Part shown: positions 1 to 7,562 of the stretch, piece after piece | How positions within the stretch are numbered: the first letter of the stretch is position 1 | Layout of the letters: each line of letters starts with the position of its first letter | NCBI GenBank assembly: GCA_000969725.1 | Contig: JXSR01S003019.1 | Length of the DNA: 21,245 nt | Reading direction: 5' to 3' (one strand) | Source of the DNA: Ophiothrix spiculata | Lineage: Eukaryota; Echinodermata; Ophiuroidea; Amphilepidida; Ophiotrichidae | Position numbers and translations under genes: made by a program | The notes under the pieces: generated by a model | Databases searched by the model: none | What the model saw: the letters and a program-made list of their open reading frames with translations, nothing else | Told to the model about the DNA's origin: nothing

Positions 1-609
1 CCCCCCCCTGAAGGTGGTAGGGTCGAAATTTTTTCACTAGAATAAGTGCAAAGGATGAACTTAGAGATGCACCAAGTCACCTTGCGCTACGCGGGAGGAA
101 TTTTTAGCGACAGAAAAAATCCCCCCCCTTCGTAGAACTAGTGTTAAAGTTTTAAAAACTTCCTACCAAGCCGGTTTCTATAAAATTGCGAAAGATGATT
201 CTTAGACAATTTTCTAACACCGTGTCATTCTCGTTCTCACAATTTTGTGATCGGAAGAAAAAGCATCCATATTAATGATATGCCTAATTTGCCATATTTG
301 TATGACTAAGATATGTATCTTGATAATGTCTATGTTAAATTTGATGATGATTGAGTGCTCCTAAGTAACCGTTGCTAAGGAGATTTTGTGTATAGTGGAA
401 TAGCAATCAATAAAATTAATGCTTTCAAAAACCAAAAAAGTTTCTTCTGTTTTGTCCAATTGTTATTTTTGAAAAGTGATCAACACGTTCTTACTAAAAT
501 AGCCATATTTTCGGATCGGAGTGTTGTATCGAAATGTTTGAGGTACCAAATTACTTGATAAACTCTAAGCTTCTTCATGGTGCTAAAAACTAAATGTTGA
601 TGTCGGAAC
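1..609. other. No gene recognised
   Basis: AT-rich sequence with two short C runs (1-8 and about 121-128). Open frames are short, lack splice context and resemble no family I know. I see no RNA gene or complete mobile element here. Confidence 0.5.
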
Positions 610-645
610 CAAAGTCCTCCCTTTTGGTGTGAGTCATCACATATT
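610..645 (-). repeat. Solitary MITE terminus
   Basis: This stretch carries the core AAAGTCCTCCCTTTTGGTGT followed by GAGTCATCACATAT. It matches the right terminal inverted repeat of the element at 20982-21245 with a few differences. No partner end in the opposite orientation was found in the flanking 600 bp on either side, so this is a solo end or a badly decayed copy. The short minus-strand frame across it is not a gene. Confidence 0.6.
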
Positions 646-1201
646 TTCTTTACTATCACTATGCTTTTTTTTTTCATTTGGTTCATGTAAAAAGATAATA
701 TATGATCTTGCATGTAAAGGGCCTTATAATATCAACACTAAAATTAAAACAAAAAATTGCATCCAATTAGTTCGTACCCTCTTGTGCTTTGATTTCTGAC
801 ATGTGTGGCATTTTCCCTACACTTTTGTATGAACTAATAACAAAGCCATTTTTACATGAACTAATATATTACATAACAAAGCAGGTACGACGCCGTTAGG
901 TATTATAGCTTTATAACGATGGGTCAAAATTTAGGTGTATCGAAAAAAACACCCCGACCGTTCAACGACTTGTACAAAATTAAAGGCAAAACCGCATGAT
1001 CCGTTCGTTGTTAGTACTACCTAGTACGGAGTTTTAAGCACATAGACACGACGTTCAGTTTTAGTGCATGTAAATATAGAACTTTCTCTACGTGTTAAAG
1101 ATTAGTGCGGCATGTGCCTAAAACTTGGTTACAAGGTACGGATTCCATGCGTTACTTTATGGTAAGCCACAGTAAAGAAAGCCTCTCTTAGCGTTAACCA
1201 T
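646..1201. other. No gene recognised
   Basis: Non-coding. The only structure I see is a short imperfect direct repeat at about 829-850 and 859-884 (TGAACTAAT followed by ACAAAGC). The rest is unassigned. Confidence 0.5.
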
Positions 1202-1455
1202 CCTCACGAATTCACAGTGATACACCATAGGTTTACAGCACACCAATTCAACTGTCGACTTTGACGCAATACATCCGGCGAGTTTTCAATAATGCGCCAG
1301 GAGTTTACGTCAACACCACAAGTTAACAGCAGTGCACCACGAGTTTGCAGCAATACATTAGGAGTTTACAGCAATTATACACATCAAGTTTGCAGCAATG
1401 CCCTTTATTTTACACTTCAAGTTTGCAGCAATAAAACACAAGTCGCAGCAATAAT
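1202..1455 (-). repeat. Left arm of inverted 21-bp minisatellite
   Basis: About eleven degenerate units of 19-24 bp, each resembling CACCACGAGTTTGCAGCAAT. Best units lie at about 1335-1440 (GAGTTTGCAGCAATACA, AGTTTACAGCAAT, CAAGTTTGCAGCAAT). Read on the minus strand the unit becomes ATTGCTGCAAACTCGTGGTG, which is the unit of the array at 1540-1833. Because the unit is near 21 bp, a frame can stay open and translate as 7-residue repeats. I do not think it is a protein gene. Confidence 0.85.
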
Positions 1456-1539
1456 CAAGATACAACAATCCTCTGAAAGTGTCAGATGTGATATTTTAAG
1501 CACCGCGAGAAAACACTAAAAAACTTGAGTATAATGCTG

Positions 1540-1833
1540 TAAAATTGTAGTATACTGATGAAAACTCAAGGTGCATTTCTGCAAAGTCGTGGTGTGTCAC
1601 TGTAAACTGGATGTGTATTGCTTCAAAATCGTAGTGTATTGATGCAAACCCAAGGTGCATTGATGTAAACTCGAGGAATTGCTGCTGAAAAGTCGAGGTG
1701 CATTGATGCAATCTAGTAGCATATTGATGAAAAATCGTGATGTGATGCAAACTCGTGGTGTTTCTCTGCAAACTCGTGGTGCACTGTTGTCAACACGTGG
1801 ATTATTGCTCCAAACTTCAGATGTACTCGTCAG
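1540..1833 (+). repeat. Right arm of inverted 21-bp minisatellite
   Basis: About fourteen consecutive units, most exactly 21 bp, with approximate consensus TGCAAACTCGTGGTGYATTG. The clearest pair is at about 1746-1788 (GCAAACTCGTGGTGTTTCTCT then GCAAACTCGTGGTGCACTG). One unit is about 5 bp short. An 84-bp unrelated spacer (1456-1539) separates it from the oppositely oriented left arm, so a transcript could fold into a long imperfect hairpin. Both strands have open frames of 7-residue repeats across this arm, which I attribute to the period being divisible by three. Confidence 0.88.
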
Positions 1834-1861
1834 GTTTTGTTTTATGTTGATGGCTGTGTAG

Positions 1862-2125
1862 ATTAAAAGAGGTCTATTAAGAGAAAAAAATTAACAGACT
1901 TTTTAAAATTTAAACCCTGTATAATTTTCACACACCCTGTATAATGCCAGTATAATTCTCTATTTGGTATCCCTGTAGTATGAGCTTTTAAAAATGTATA
2001 CTTTTATGGTGTTAAAATGTCCATATTTAATCATGTGTTGAGAAATATTCAGATTGGAGATGTTTTTTTCTTATTTAGTGGTATGTTACACTTTTTCTGA
2101 CCAATTCATGACTTATGATCTTATA
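1862..2125. other. No gene recognised
   Basis: AT-rich, with a small cluster of CCCTGTATAAT-like words at about 1913-1945. No coding sequence or mobile-element end was recognised. Confidence 0.5.
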
Positions 2126-2330
2126 CAATATAAATGCATACAAATTTCTGAAAATTCATTCACATAACTAAAATAGCATTTCAATGCAATATCCTAATCA
2201 TATTGTTATATTTAACCTTGTATTTAACTTGTTTAGACATTGTTACATAATTGTTATAGTACATAGTTGTTATATTTAAACAACCGTTACAAGAACATCC
2301 CAACCCCATGAGCTCCCCTCTGCAACTATA
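2126..2330 (-). repeat. Copy A of a local repeat family
   Basis: Closely similar in order and wording to 4430-4628 (shared blocks include TAGCATTTCAATG, ACATTGTTACATA and TTATAGTACATAG, then a shared CCATGAG and CTCTGCA near the right end). Its first roughly 120 bp also match the reverse complement of 5222-5335 just upstream of the CARD exon. It ends where the tail of the minus-strand LINE begins. Confidence 0.75.
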
Positions 2331-2339
2331 TGTATACAT

Positions 2340-2402
2340 ACATATACATATTCATCGGTTCTTATATAGCGCAATTTCAAAATTGAGAATTGCGCTTTAC
2401 AA
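2340..2402 (-). other. LINE 3'-terminal hairpin and tail
   Basis: On the plus strand GCGCAATTTC pairs with GAGAATTGCGC around a short A/T loop. In LINE orientation the hairpin is followed directly by TATATAAGAACCGATGAATA. A hairpin of the same design, followed by TATATAAA, ends the separate LINE tail at 19700-19880. In CR1/L2 elements such 3' structures are thought to be recognised by the element's own reverse transcriptase. Confidence 0.7.
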
Positions 2403-2488
2403 TGTCTTAAAAGGTATACAATGAATACATAACACAAAAATACGTTCATATAAAGGAAGTATCTTAGATTTTACAAATACAAATACAA

Positions 2489-2700
2489 TATAAAACGACT
2501 GCAGGTAGAAACCCGCAGCCTACCCCTACGGCGATGGGTACCGTAGGAGCTTAATAATGATTAGTGGGTTTGTGAAACTAATAAAGGATACATGAAAAAT
2601 TGACCACAGGCGAAAATACCGGTAGTCTATCCTCAGGGCGATGGATACCATGAGAGTTTACAATCGTTAAAGATGAGTTTATGAAATAACAATATAACAC
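2489..2700 (-). repeat. Duplicated hairpin block in the LINE 3' UTR
   Basis: Two imperfect direct copies of about 105 bp (starting near 2489 and 2597). Each contains a 7-bp hairpin around a conserved nine-base loop. Copy 1 is CCTACGG-CGATGGGTA-CCGTAGG. Copy 2 is CTCAGGG-CGATGGATA-CCATGAG. Between the copies two stem pairs changed on both sides and still pair (C-G to T-A, T-A to C-G), while one position became a mismatch. This hints that the RNA fold was maintained. Confidence 0.65.
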
Positions 2701-2733
2701 AATGGGATAGGGCAGACAGTGACCAAAGTATAA

Positions 2734-3245
2734 TTAAATACATGATTTATAAAGGTGGGTCTTTAGGCTACGTTTGAATGTAGCAACTGTAGGAGCAGAT
2801 CTTATATGAAGTGTGAGGTTGTTCCACATCCTGGGACCGTAGGCACTGAATGATCTGTCGCCACAACGTCTACTACTCTTAAGGATAACAAGACGAGTTG
2901 GGTCGTTGGCAGAGCGTAGACCTCTCCTTGATGGAATATAGAGAGTAAGACTGTCGGAGCCATAGACAGGAGCTAGATCATTTTTAATAGGACTTATCAA
3001 TACATAGCAAGATCTTGAAGTCAATGCGCTTGTTCACAGGGAGCCAGTGAAACAAGTTTTTGTAAACGAGCCACATTTTTCGACCTACATCCAGAAAGAA
3101 GAGCATAATCAATCTTGGATAGGACAAAGGCCCGCATAGCATTTGATGATGCATCTTCGGTAATAAATCTACGAATTCTCGACAAGTTCCAAAGGAAAAA
3201 ATTGATAGTTTTGCATAAGGAAGTCACATGGCAGGGCATATTCAT
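2734..3245 (-). pseudogene. LINE ORF2 C-terminal region
   Basis: Minus-strand remnant of the part after the reverse transcriptase palm. One frame (3021-3245) reads WNLSRIRRFITEDASSNAM then LVLSKIDY-like and LQKLV segments, equivalent to the LRNISRIRRFLS...LVLSRLDYCN...LQRLQN block typical of this clade. After a frameshift near 3020, the next frame (2734-3024) carries DRSFSAYGPRMWNNLTLHIR and ends TFKRSLKTHLYKSCI at a stop. That is the usual terminus of CR1-type ORF2 proteins. The expected HWLPV segment between them is scrambled. Confidence 0.85.
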
Positions 3246-3346
3246 GTCAGAATCAAAAATAATTCTAGGATTCCTGATGGTAGTGGATGGGGAAAAGTTG
3301 GCATCGCCAATCTGCAGGTATATGGTGGTCAGATAGTCTATGCATA

Positions 3347-3790
3347 TTATGTCTTTAAGTCATTAAGCTTAAGCATGTTATCAAGCATCCGATAACGCAG
3401 CTCATCAGCACACCTAGACAGTTTGAACATAGCACATGCAGCATCCCCAGGAATCTTGGGGTCAAAGGACATGATAATGGTAATATTAGCATATATATGA
3501 AAGTTTAAGCCATGTCTGCGAATGATGGAAGCAACAAACTGAGAGTATTTTGTAAATATTCTGGGCCCTGTGGGACACCACATTTGAGATCATACTCGTG
3601 CGAAAAGACACCACCCACAGACACACTAAACTTGCGCCCAGTTATGTAGGATTTAAACCACTGTAAGGCAGTGCCTCTGATACCAAAGCCATGTTCCAAC
3701 TGGTGGAATAAAATATCATGGTCAATAGTATCAAAGGTAGCCGAGAGATCGAGCCTATTAAGAAGACTGCCTTGTTGTCATTGAACGCTC
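3347..3790 (-). pseudogene. LINE reverse transcriptase core, broken
   Basis: Minus-strand fragments of the RT palm. 3505-3699 reads HGFGIRGTALQWFKSYITGR then the block ending CGVPQG. Just upstream in LINE orientation (about 3700-3760) lies LDLSATFDTIDHDILFHQL, matching the D-x-(S/K)-x-A-F-D-T-V-D-H motif A. The expected YADD catalytic box falls near 3500 as a degraded IYANI-type sequence. 3347-3583 ends with MLKLNDLKT, the KLNxxKTE block. The frame changes at least twice, so no enzyme can be made. Confidence 0.85.
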
Positions 3791-3907
3791 TTAAGATCTC
3801 ATTAGAAACATTGAGCAATGCGGTTTAGGTGGAATGCTTATTCTTATAGGCAGTTTGATAGAGTTCATCTAGCCCATTAACTTGCATGTGCTCATTAACT
3901 TGGTTAT

Positions 3908-4165
3908 AGGTATCCTCTCTAAATTGTCCCTTTAGAATTTAAGGTCCCTTTAAGCTCCCTTTAAACTCATTTGTGATTGCTAAAAAGAAAATGAGAACCC
4001 TTTTGAGTTATAAATTCTACAGGGGTATCGGAGAGTCTTAAAGAAGGGATTCCATAATTTTCAAGTAAAAATATAAAGAATTACATTACATTCCTATGGG
4101 ATTATGTTTAAAGGGAGCTTAACGGGTCCCTTTGCTTTTAAAAGGACAATTTGGAGAGGATCCCT
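3908..4165. mobile_element. Small TIR element (MITE) nested in the LINE
   Basis: A 258-bp segment with inverted ends. The left end is AGGTATCCTCTCTAAATTGT. The right end, read in reverse complement, is AGGGATCCTCTCCAAATTGT. Similarity continues inward for about 50 bp (GGTCCCTTTAAGCTCCCTTT against its inverted counterpart AAAGGGAGCTTAACGGGTCC). It has no coding capacity and splits the LINE RT between IENAAL and LNEHMQ, so it inserted after the LINE. Outer flanks read TTAT and TTAA, so a four-base TTAA-type target duplication is possible but not proven. The superfamily is not assigned. Confidence 0.82.
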
Positions 4166-4311
4166 TAAAGTGCAGCATTCTCAATCACTTTCCCTATCAC
4201 AGCAATATTTGAGACTGGTCTGTAGTTCTGATAGATGTTCCAGTCTAAGCTGTTTTTTATTATGGATGTGACAATGGCTTTTTGAGACAGGTTGGAAAAA
4301 TAATGTCCAAC

Positions 4312-4430
4312 AAAGTCAACTACAAGGTCAGGTGTGACACTATGATTGGGATAAAGACATGAAAAATATTTTACACAACTTAACAGAAGGCAGCTATTGG
4401 AGTTGGAGTGTTCTTATTCAGGCGTATTCA
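4312..4430 (+). repeat. Partial same-strand copy of the pre-CARD repeat
   Basis: Matches 5236-5398 (shared AACTACAAGGTC, ACTATGATTGGGAT, GGAGCTATTGGAGTT-like and GGCGTATTC blocks) but lacks about 45 bp in the middle. It directly abuts an inverted copy (4430-4540), so the pair forms a foldback with stems of about 45-50 bp. It contains no usable CARD sequence. Confidence 0.7.
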
Positions 4431-4628
4431 CATGCATACAAATATCTGAAAATGCTTTCACATCACTAAGATAGCATTTCAATGTCAATATCCTAGTCGT
4501 AGTGTCACATTTGACCTTGAAGATACTTTTTATACATTGTTACATATTTATTATAGTACATAGATGCAGTATTTAAGCAGTCATACAAGAAAACACCAAA
4601 TCCATGAGTTCCCCAGACCTCTGCAGGT
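4430..4628 (-). repeat. Copy B of the local repeat family
   Basis: Paralogous to 2126-2330 along its length. Its first 110 bp match the reverse complement of 5228-5335 (TGCATACAAATATCTGAAAA; GTGTCACATTTGACCTTG). Together with copy A it brackets the LINE, which gives the false impression of a long target-site duplication. Confidence 0.75.
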
Positions 4629-4782
4629 ATATACTATTGGAAAATTTCACTTTTAAATGGCCACAGAACCTAGCATAAACATTATATCAACAAGTTTGTT
4701 GTTGATAATGGCGCTCACTGGTGGGGTCAAGACATGTAGATGTTTGATAATTAAATCAATTGCCAAAATCCTGAGTAAAGTC

Positions 4783-5039
4783 CATGTAACGTTCGGTAAC
4801 GTTTGTGACCACCCACGGAAATGGTTTTTTGCTCCTAATCACTTCAAAGTACAATTTTTCTGAAGTCTCAACGATTTTTTAATTGCGTCTTACACCGATT
4901 ATGGGAAACATATTTTCAAATAATTCATAAAAGTTACAGAACATTATATCGCCAGGATTTACTTAAATGCATTGTTTTATGTTGTAACGTTCGGTAACGT
5001 TTGTGAAATTTGGGTGTAACTTTTTAGTAACGTTTGTGA
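4783..5039 (+). repeat. Cluster of TAACGTTCGGTAACGTTTGTGA words
   Basis: The phrase GTAACGTTCGGTAACGTTTG followed by TGA occurs near 4786 and again near 4985. A shorter AGTAACGTTTGTGACA occurs near 5026. Spacing is about 200 then 40 bp, so this is not a simple tandem array. Each full word contains AACGTT twice. The 68-codon frame at 4657-4863 runs over the first copy and has no recognisable product. The origin is unknown; it could be part of a dispersed repeat or a multi-site binding element. Confidence 0.55.
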
Positions 5040-5172
5040 CATTTTTGAAACAAAACATGTGCTTATTCATGCACGGATATACAAACTTTTTCAATTTCTG
5101 ATTGGAAAATACTTCTCACGTACCAATTAACAAATGTATGACTGAAAAACATGTTTATGTGGTCGAATAAAA

Positions 5173-5212
5173 AAACTGATTTTTTTGATTGAAATCAAAA
5201 AAGGTTCAGTTT
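5173..5212. other. A/T-rich hairpin upstream of the CARD locus
   Basis: AACTGA and TTTTTTTGATT pair with AATCAAAAAA and TCAGTT around a tiny loop, giving a near-perfect stem of about 17 bp. It sits just before repeat copy C. No function can be assigned. Confidence 0.5.
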
Positions 5213-5221
5213 CCACTGGAA

Positions 5222-5400
5222 ATGAGCCGTCTAAAAAGTTAACTACAAGGTCAAATGTGATACTATGATTGGGATGGAGACATGGAGATGCTTTCTAGTG
5301 ATTTGAAAGTATTTTCAGAGATTTGTATGCATTTATATTTTACAGAACTTAACAAAAGGGAGCTATTGGAGTTTGGGTTTTCCTATTCTGGCGTATTCTA
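5222..5400 (+). repeat. Copy C of the local repeat family
   Basis: Shares sequence with 4312-4430 (same strand) and, inverted, with 2126-2255 and 4430-4540. It supplies most of the open frame that precedes the CARD exon (5282-5480). This argues that the frame is intronic or 5' flanking repeat sequence rather than a coding N terminus. Confidence 0.7.
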
Positions 5401-5480
5401 TTGTGTAACAGTTCAATCGAGCTTGAAAGATAATTTAAAGATTTTATTTCCTCTTTATTTTATGTTTCCTTTACTGATAG

Positions 5481-5798
5481 GTCAAAAAATGTCTAAGCAG
5501 AAAATGATAAACCATATTCTCACAAAATCAAAAGCCTTCACATGTGAAAACTTGGACCCAAAACCATTATTATTGAATATGGTATCAGCAGAAGCTTTGA
5601 CGAACGATGACGTGACACTTATCAAACACGAGGTGTCAGAGACACAACAAGCAGAAAAACTGGTTGACATTCTTTTGCGTAAACAGGCAGAATCATACAA
5701 TACATTTATGGCTGGATTGCTTGAAATTGGTCGTAAGGATATTTATGATTCAATCAAAGAAGTTGAAAAAGAAGTTGGATACTCCACACCTAGTACAG
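5481..5798 (+). other. CARD exon, phase 1-1
   Basis: The acceptor is a pyrimidine-rich tract ending TTTCCTTTACTGATAG at 5480. The donor is CAG|GTATGT at 5798/5799, a near-ideal match. The exon is 318 bp. It opens after the first base of a codon and closes after the first base of a codon, so it is symmetric phase 1-1, the type easily moved by exon shuffling. It encodes the whole CARD plus a short YSTPST linker. Confidence 0.8.
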
Positions 5799-7562
5799 GT
5801 ATGTCTTAAATTTTCATAATAATCACAATATATGTTAAGTTCACGAATTACGTACAACGTTGACTGGTTAAAACCGTGCGGTTTAAACCACCTGGTAGAA
5901 ACCGAGAGGTTTTTGCCAACAACACATGAATGCATTTATGAATGCATTTAACAAACAAGGTATCTTTAGAAACAGTATCCTAAATACCATGAAAATAAAC
6001 AAAACCTGGCAAACAAAACAGACCTTGCATAAAGAGAATTCTGTAGTAAGGTAGGTCGAATGTTACTTTTCGAATTTAGAATGCCAGGTCATATTGTTTT
6101 TGTGTAATATGTCACATTTTAAAAGTGTGTATTCCGATCACTTCCACTCAAAAATCAAATACCGATGAAGCGCATATTTTTCTTATAACCCCTGGAAACT
6201 TTGGAGACCATATTTTGTTTAGTTGAAGAGATATAAATAGCCAAAAAACGGTGCTGGATTCTTGGCTGCCTATGTTGATCTCCCTTTGGAGGCAGAATTT
6301 GGTGGATGGGTCCTGGTGTCTTCTTTTGACTTGATATTACTTTTACTATTTAATTACACTGTTTATATCTATTTAATGATAGCCAGAGCCATTGCCAACC
6401 TAATGTCTGTCTCACATGCCCTGTTCAGTCTTGTCTTGCACCCTGTAAATGATGTCTCTCTTATTTTTGTCCTTGTCTTCGCACTTTCACCGAGTAACTT
6501 AGTATACATTGTAGGGTGGCCCTATCATTTTGCGAGCTCTGTTCTCTTTAGGGTCCGCCCATCATTGCCGTATACTTTCATGCTTTGTGTTTGATTTTAT
6601 ATGATGAAATAAATGAAACTGGAACTGAAACTGAATATTTCATTTACAATAGTAAATATCCTATCAATATCTATTATAGGTCACTCTCACATTTTTGTTT
6701 GTAGCATTAATTTGGATAAAGGTTTTCGAATGAAACTTGACAATTGCTTGATAATGTTGGTAACATTGGCCGGTTTTAATCAGATGCAAAATTTGTCACC
6801 AAATCGGAATACCATCTTTATATTAAAACATAGTGACGGAATTTCTGGGGTAAATGCATGTGAACATGGGATTTAAATGATGATTCATGAACAATTGCCA
6901 GTTTTTGCCGGATGAAATCAGTTTTTGCCGATTTCAATCAGGGAGCGGCAAAAATTAGTTTTAGGCGGCAAAAAGCCAACCCTGCTTAAGTAACGAGTGC
7001 CCCAATGGCACACGATGTTATCTCGTTTCAGGAATAAACGTATGGGAAAGCCATTTTTCAAATAATTGTTCACATTTACATTTCAGAGCAAACAGAGACA
7101 ACAACACCAGAGCAAGCGATATCATCTTCTTCTCGACTATCAGAAAAGAAAACATCGTCAATATCAAGTTCAGAACCGAAAGAGGAAACACCATCAACTT
7201 CATGTACAGAACCAGATGAAAAAATAAGGTCAATCTCAAGTACAGATCAGGTTGCCATATCAACGTCAAGTAAAGCATTGAAAGAGGTCACGTTATCTAG
7301 TGCAAGTGCAAAACCAGAAGAATTGTCAATGACAATCGCAAATAAAGGTCAGGTAACAACATCGACCATAAGTACCGCATCGAGAGAGATTACGGTATCA
7401 ACTACAAGTGCAGAACCAGAAGTGATACCAACAGCATATTGCAATAGAGAACTGAGAAACCATCAAATGTTTAGCCTGAAGGTGAGGCTTATATTACTGT
7501 CTAGTGTCATAGTGGCAATAGTAGCTGCGCTTATGCACACGATCCTTTTCCGTCCACCATAA
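5489..7562 (+). CDS. CARD protein with Ser/Thr-rich stalk and C-terminal anchor
   Basis: Two-exon model, 5489-5798 joined to 7087-7562, predicting 261 residues. Residues about 1-92 form a CARD: helix-rich with PLLLNMV, ALTNDDVTLI, QQAEKLVDILLRK, and SYNTFMAGLLEIGRKDIYDS, the order expected for CARD helices 1-6. CARDs pair with other CARDs in caspase, NOD or RIG-I-like signalling. Residues about 105-220 are Ser/Thr/Glu/Pro-rich with roughly 12-residue repeats. Residues 238-258 form one hydrophobic helix preceded by basic residues (KVR) and followed only by RPP, a tail-anchor pattern. There is no signal peptide. CARD + disordered linker + tail anchor is the layout of MAVS and of BinCARD isoforms, so a mitochondrial or ER membrane adaptor is plausible (inference). 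QVAIS at 158-162 is one substitution from the pLxIS docking motif, which could be chance. The start at 5489 has A at -3; an upstream coding exon joining in phase 1 is the alternative. Confidence 0.78.
6240..6645 (+). mobile_element. LINE 3' end with TGAAAC tail
   Basis: Non-coding, T-rich sequence ending TGATGAAATAAATGAAACTG then further GAAACTG-type repeats. An AATAAA followed by a short oligomer tail is the usual 3' terminus of many invertebrate non-LTR retrotransposons. The hydrophobic frame over it is the usual T-rich artefact. The left boundary is uncertain and no reverse transcriptase is left. Confidence 0.55.
6898..6976. other. Nested TTTTTGCCG / CGGCAAAAA inverted repeats
   Basis: Two copies of AGTTTTTGCCG (near 6900 and 6920) are followed by two inverted copies CGGCAAAAA (near 6946 and 6963). 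They can form an outer and an inner hairpin, about 110 bp before the 3' splice site. It may be a tiny foldback repeat; an effect on splicing is only conjecture. Confidence 0.55.
7087..7562 (+). other. Terminal exon: Ser/Thr-Glu-Pro repeats plus anchor
   Basis: The acceptor TTTCAG at 7086 restores the phase 1 reading frame (G|AG codes Glu at residue 104). The frame then stays open for 157 codons to TAA at 7560-7562. Open length, strong Ser/Thr/Glu bias and a single terminal hydrophobic stretch (LILLSSVIVAIVAALMHTIL) support coding. The frame on the opposite strand at 7018-7278 is its shadow. Confidence 0.75.
7152..7430 (+). repeat. Coding minisatellite in the stalk
   Basis: About eight degenerate units of 30-39 bp (10-13 codons), each of the form S-T/I-S-S-x-E-P-x-E. 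Examples are SSISSSEPKEE, STSCTEPDEKI, SSASAKPEELS and STTSAEPEVIP. At DNA level the recurring core is TCAAGTxCAGAACCAGAA-like. Such arrays usually vary in copy number between alleles, so stalk length may be polymorphic. Confidence 0.65.

Larger units (their letters stand above)
2340..4312 (-). mobile_element. Degenerate CR1-like LINE, 5' truncated
   Basis: A non-LTR retrotransposon read on the minus strand. From its 5' side it shows a reverse transcriptase start with QNYRPVSNIAVIGKVIENA (about 4195-4260), then a TIR-element insertion, then LNEHMQ-like and LYQTAYK-like blocks, LDLSATFDTIDHDILFHQL (about 3700-3760), a GVPQG motif (about 3560), a damaged YADD region, KLND, and the C-terminal domain. 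The 3' end has a GCGC hairpin followed by TATATAAGAACC and a short ATG/TAT-rich tail. Several frameshifts and stops show it is dead. No endonuclease domain is present, so the copy is 5' truncated near 4312, where the local repeat resumes. The clade (CR1/L2 group) is inferred from motif style and the 3' terminal hairpin. Confidence 0.88.
5799..7086 (+). other. Intron between CARD and stalk/anchor exons
   Basis: 1288 bp, beginning GTATGT and ending CACATTTACATTTCAG. It holds a LINE 3' tail (about 6240-6645) and a GCCG/CGGC hairpin cluster (6898-6976). Short frames inside it, including a hydrophobic one at 6262-6594, have no splice signals and are not treated as genes. Confidence 0.7.

Noticed and set aside
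1292-1861. Three frames encoding 7-residue repeat proteins
   Set aside because: They follow from a 21-bp repeat period on both strands. There is no start context, splice site or family match.
2126-4628. A 200-bp target-site duplication flanking the LINE
   Set aside because: LINE target duplications are usually far shorter, and a further inverted copy exists at 5222-5335, so the flanks are a repeat family.
5282-5480. In-frame extension of the CARD exon giving a longer N terminus
   Set aside because: The stretch is largely repeat copy C (also at 4312-4430 and inverted at 2126 and 4430) and ends in a classic pyrimidine tract with AG. It is better explained as intron or 5' flank.
6262-6594. 110-codon hydrophobic frame that looks like a multi-pass membrane protein
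   Set aside because: T-rich LINE 3' end ending in AATAAA and a TGAAAC tail, inside the intron of the CARD gene. Hydrophobicity follows from T-rich codons.
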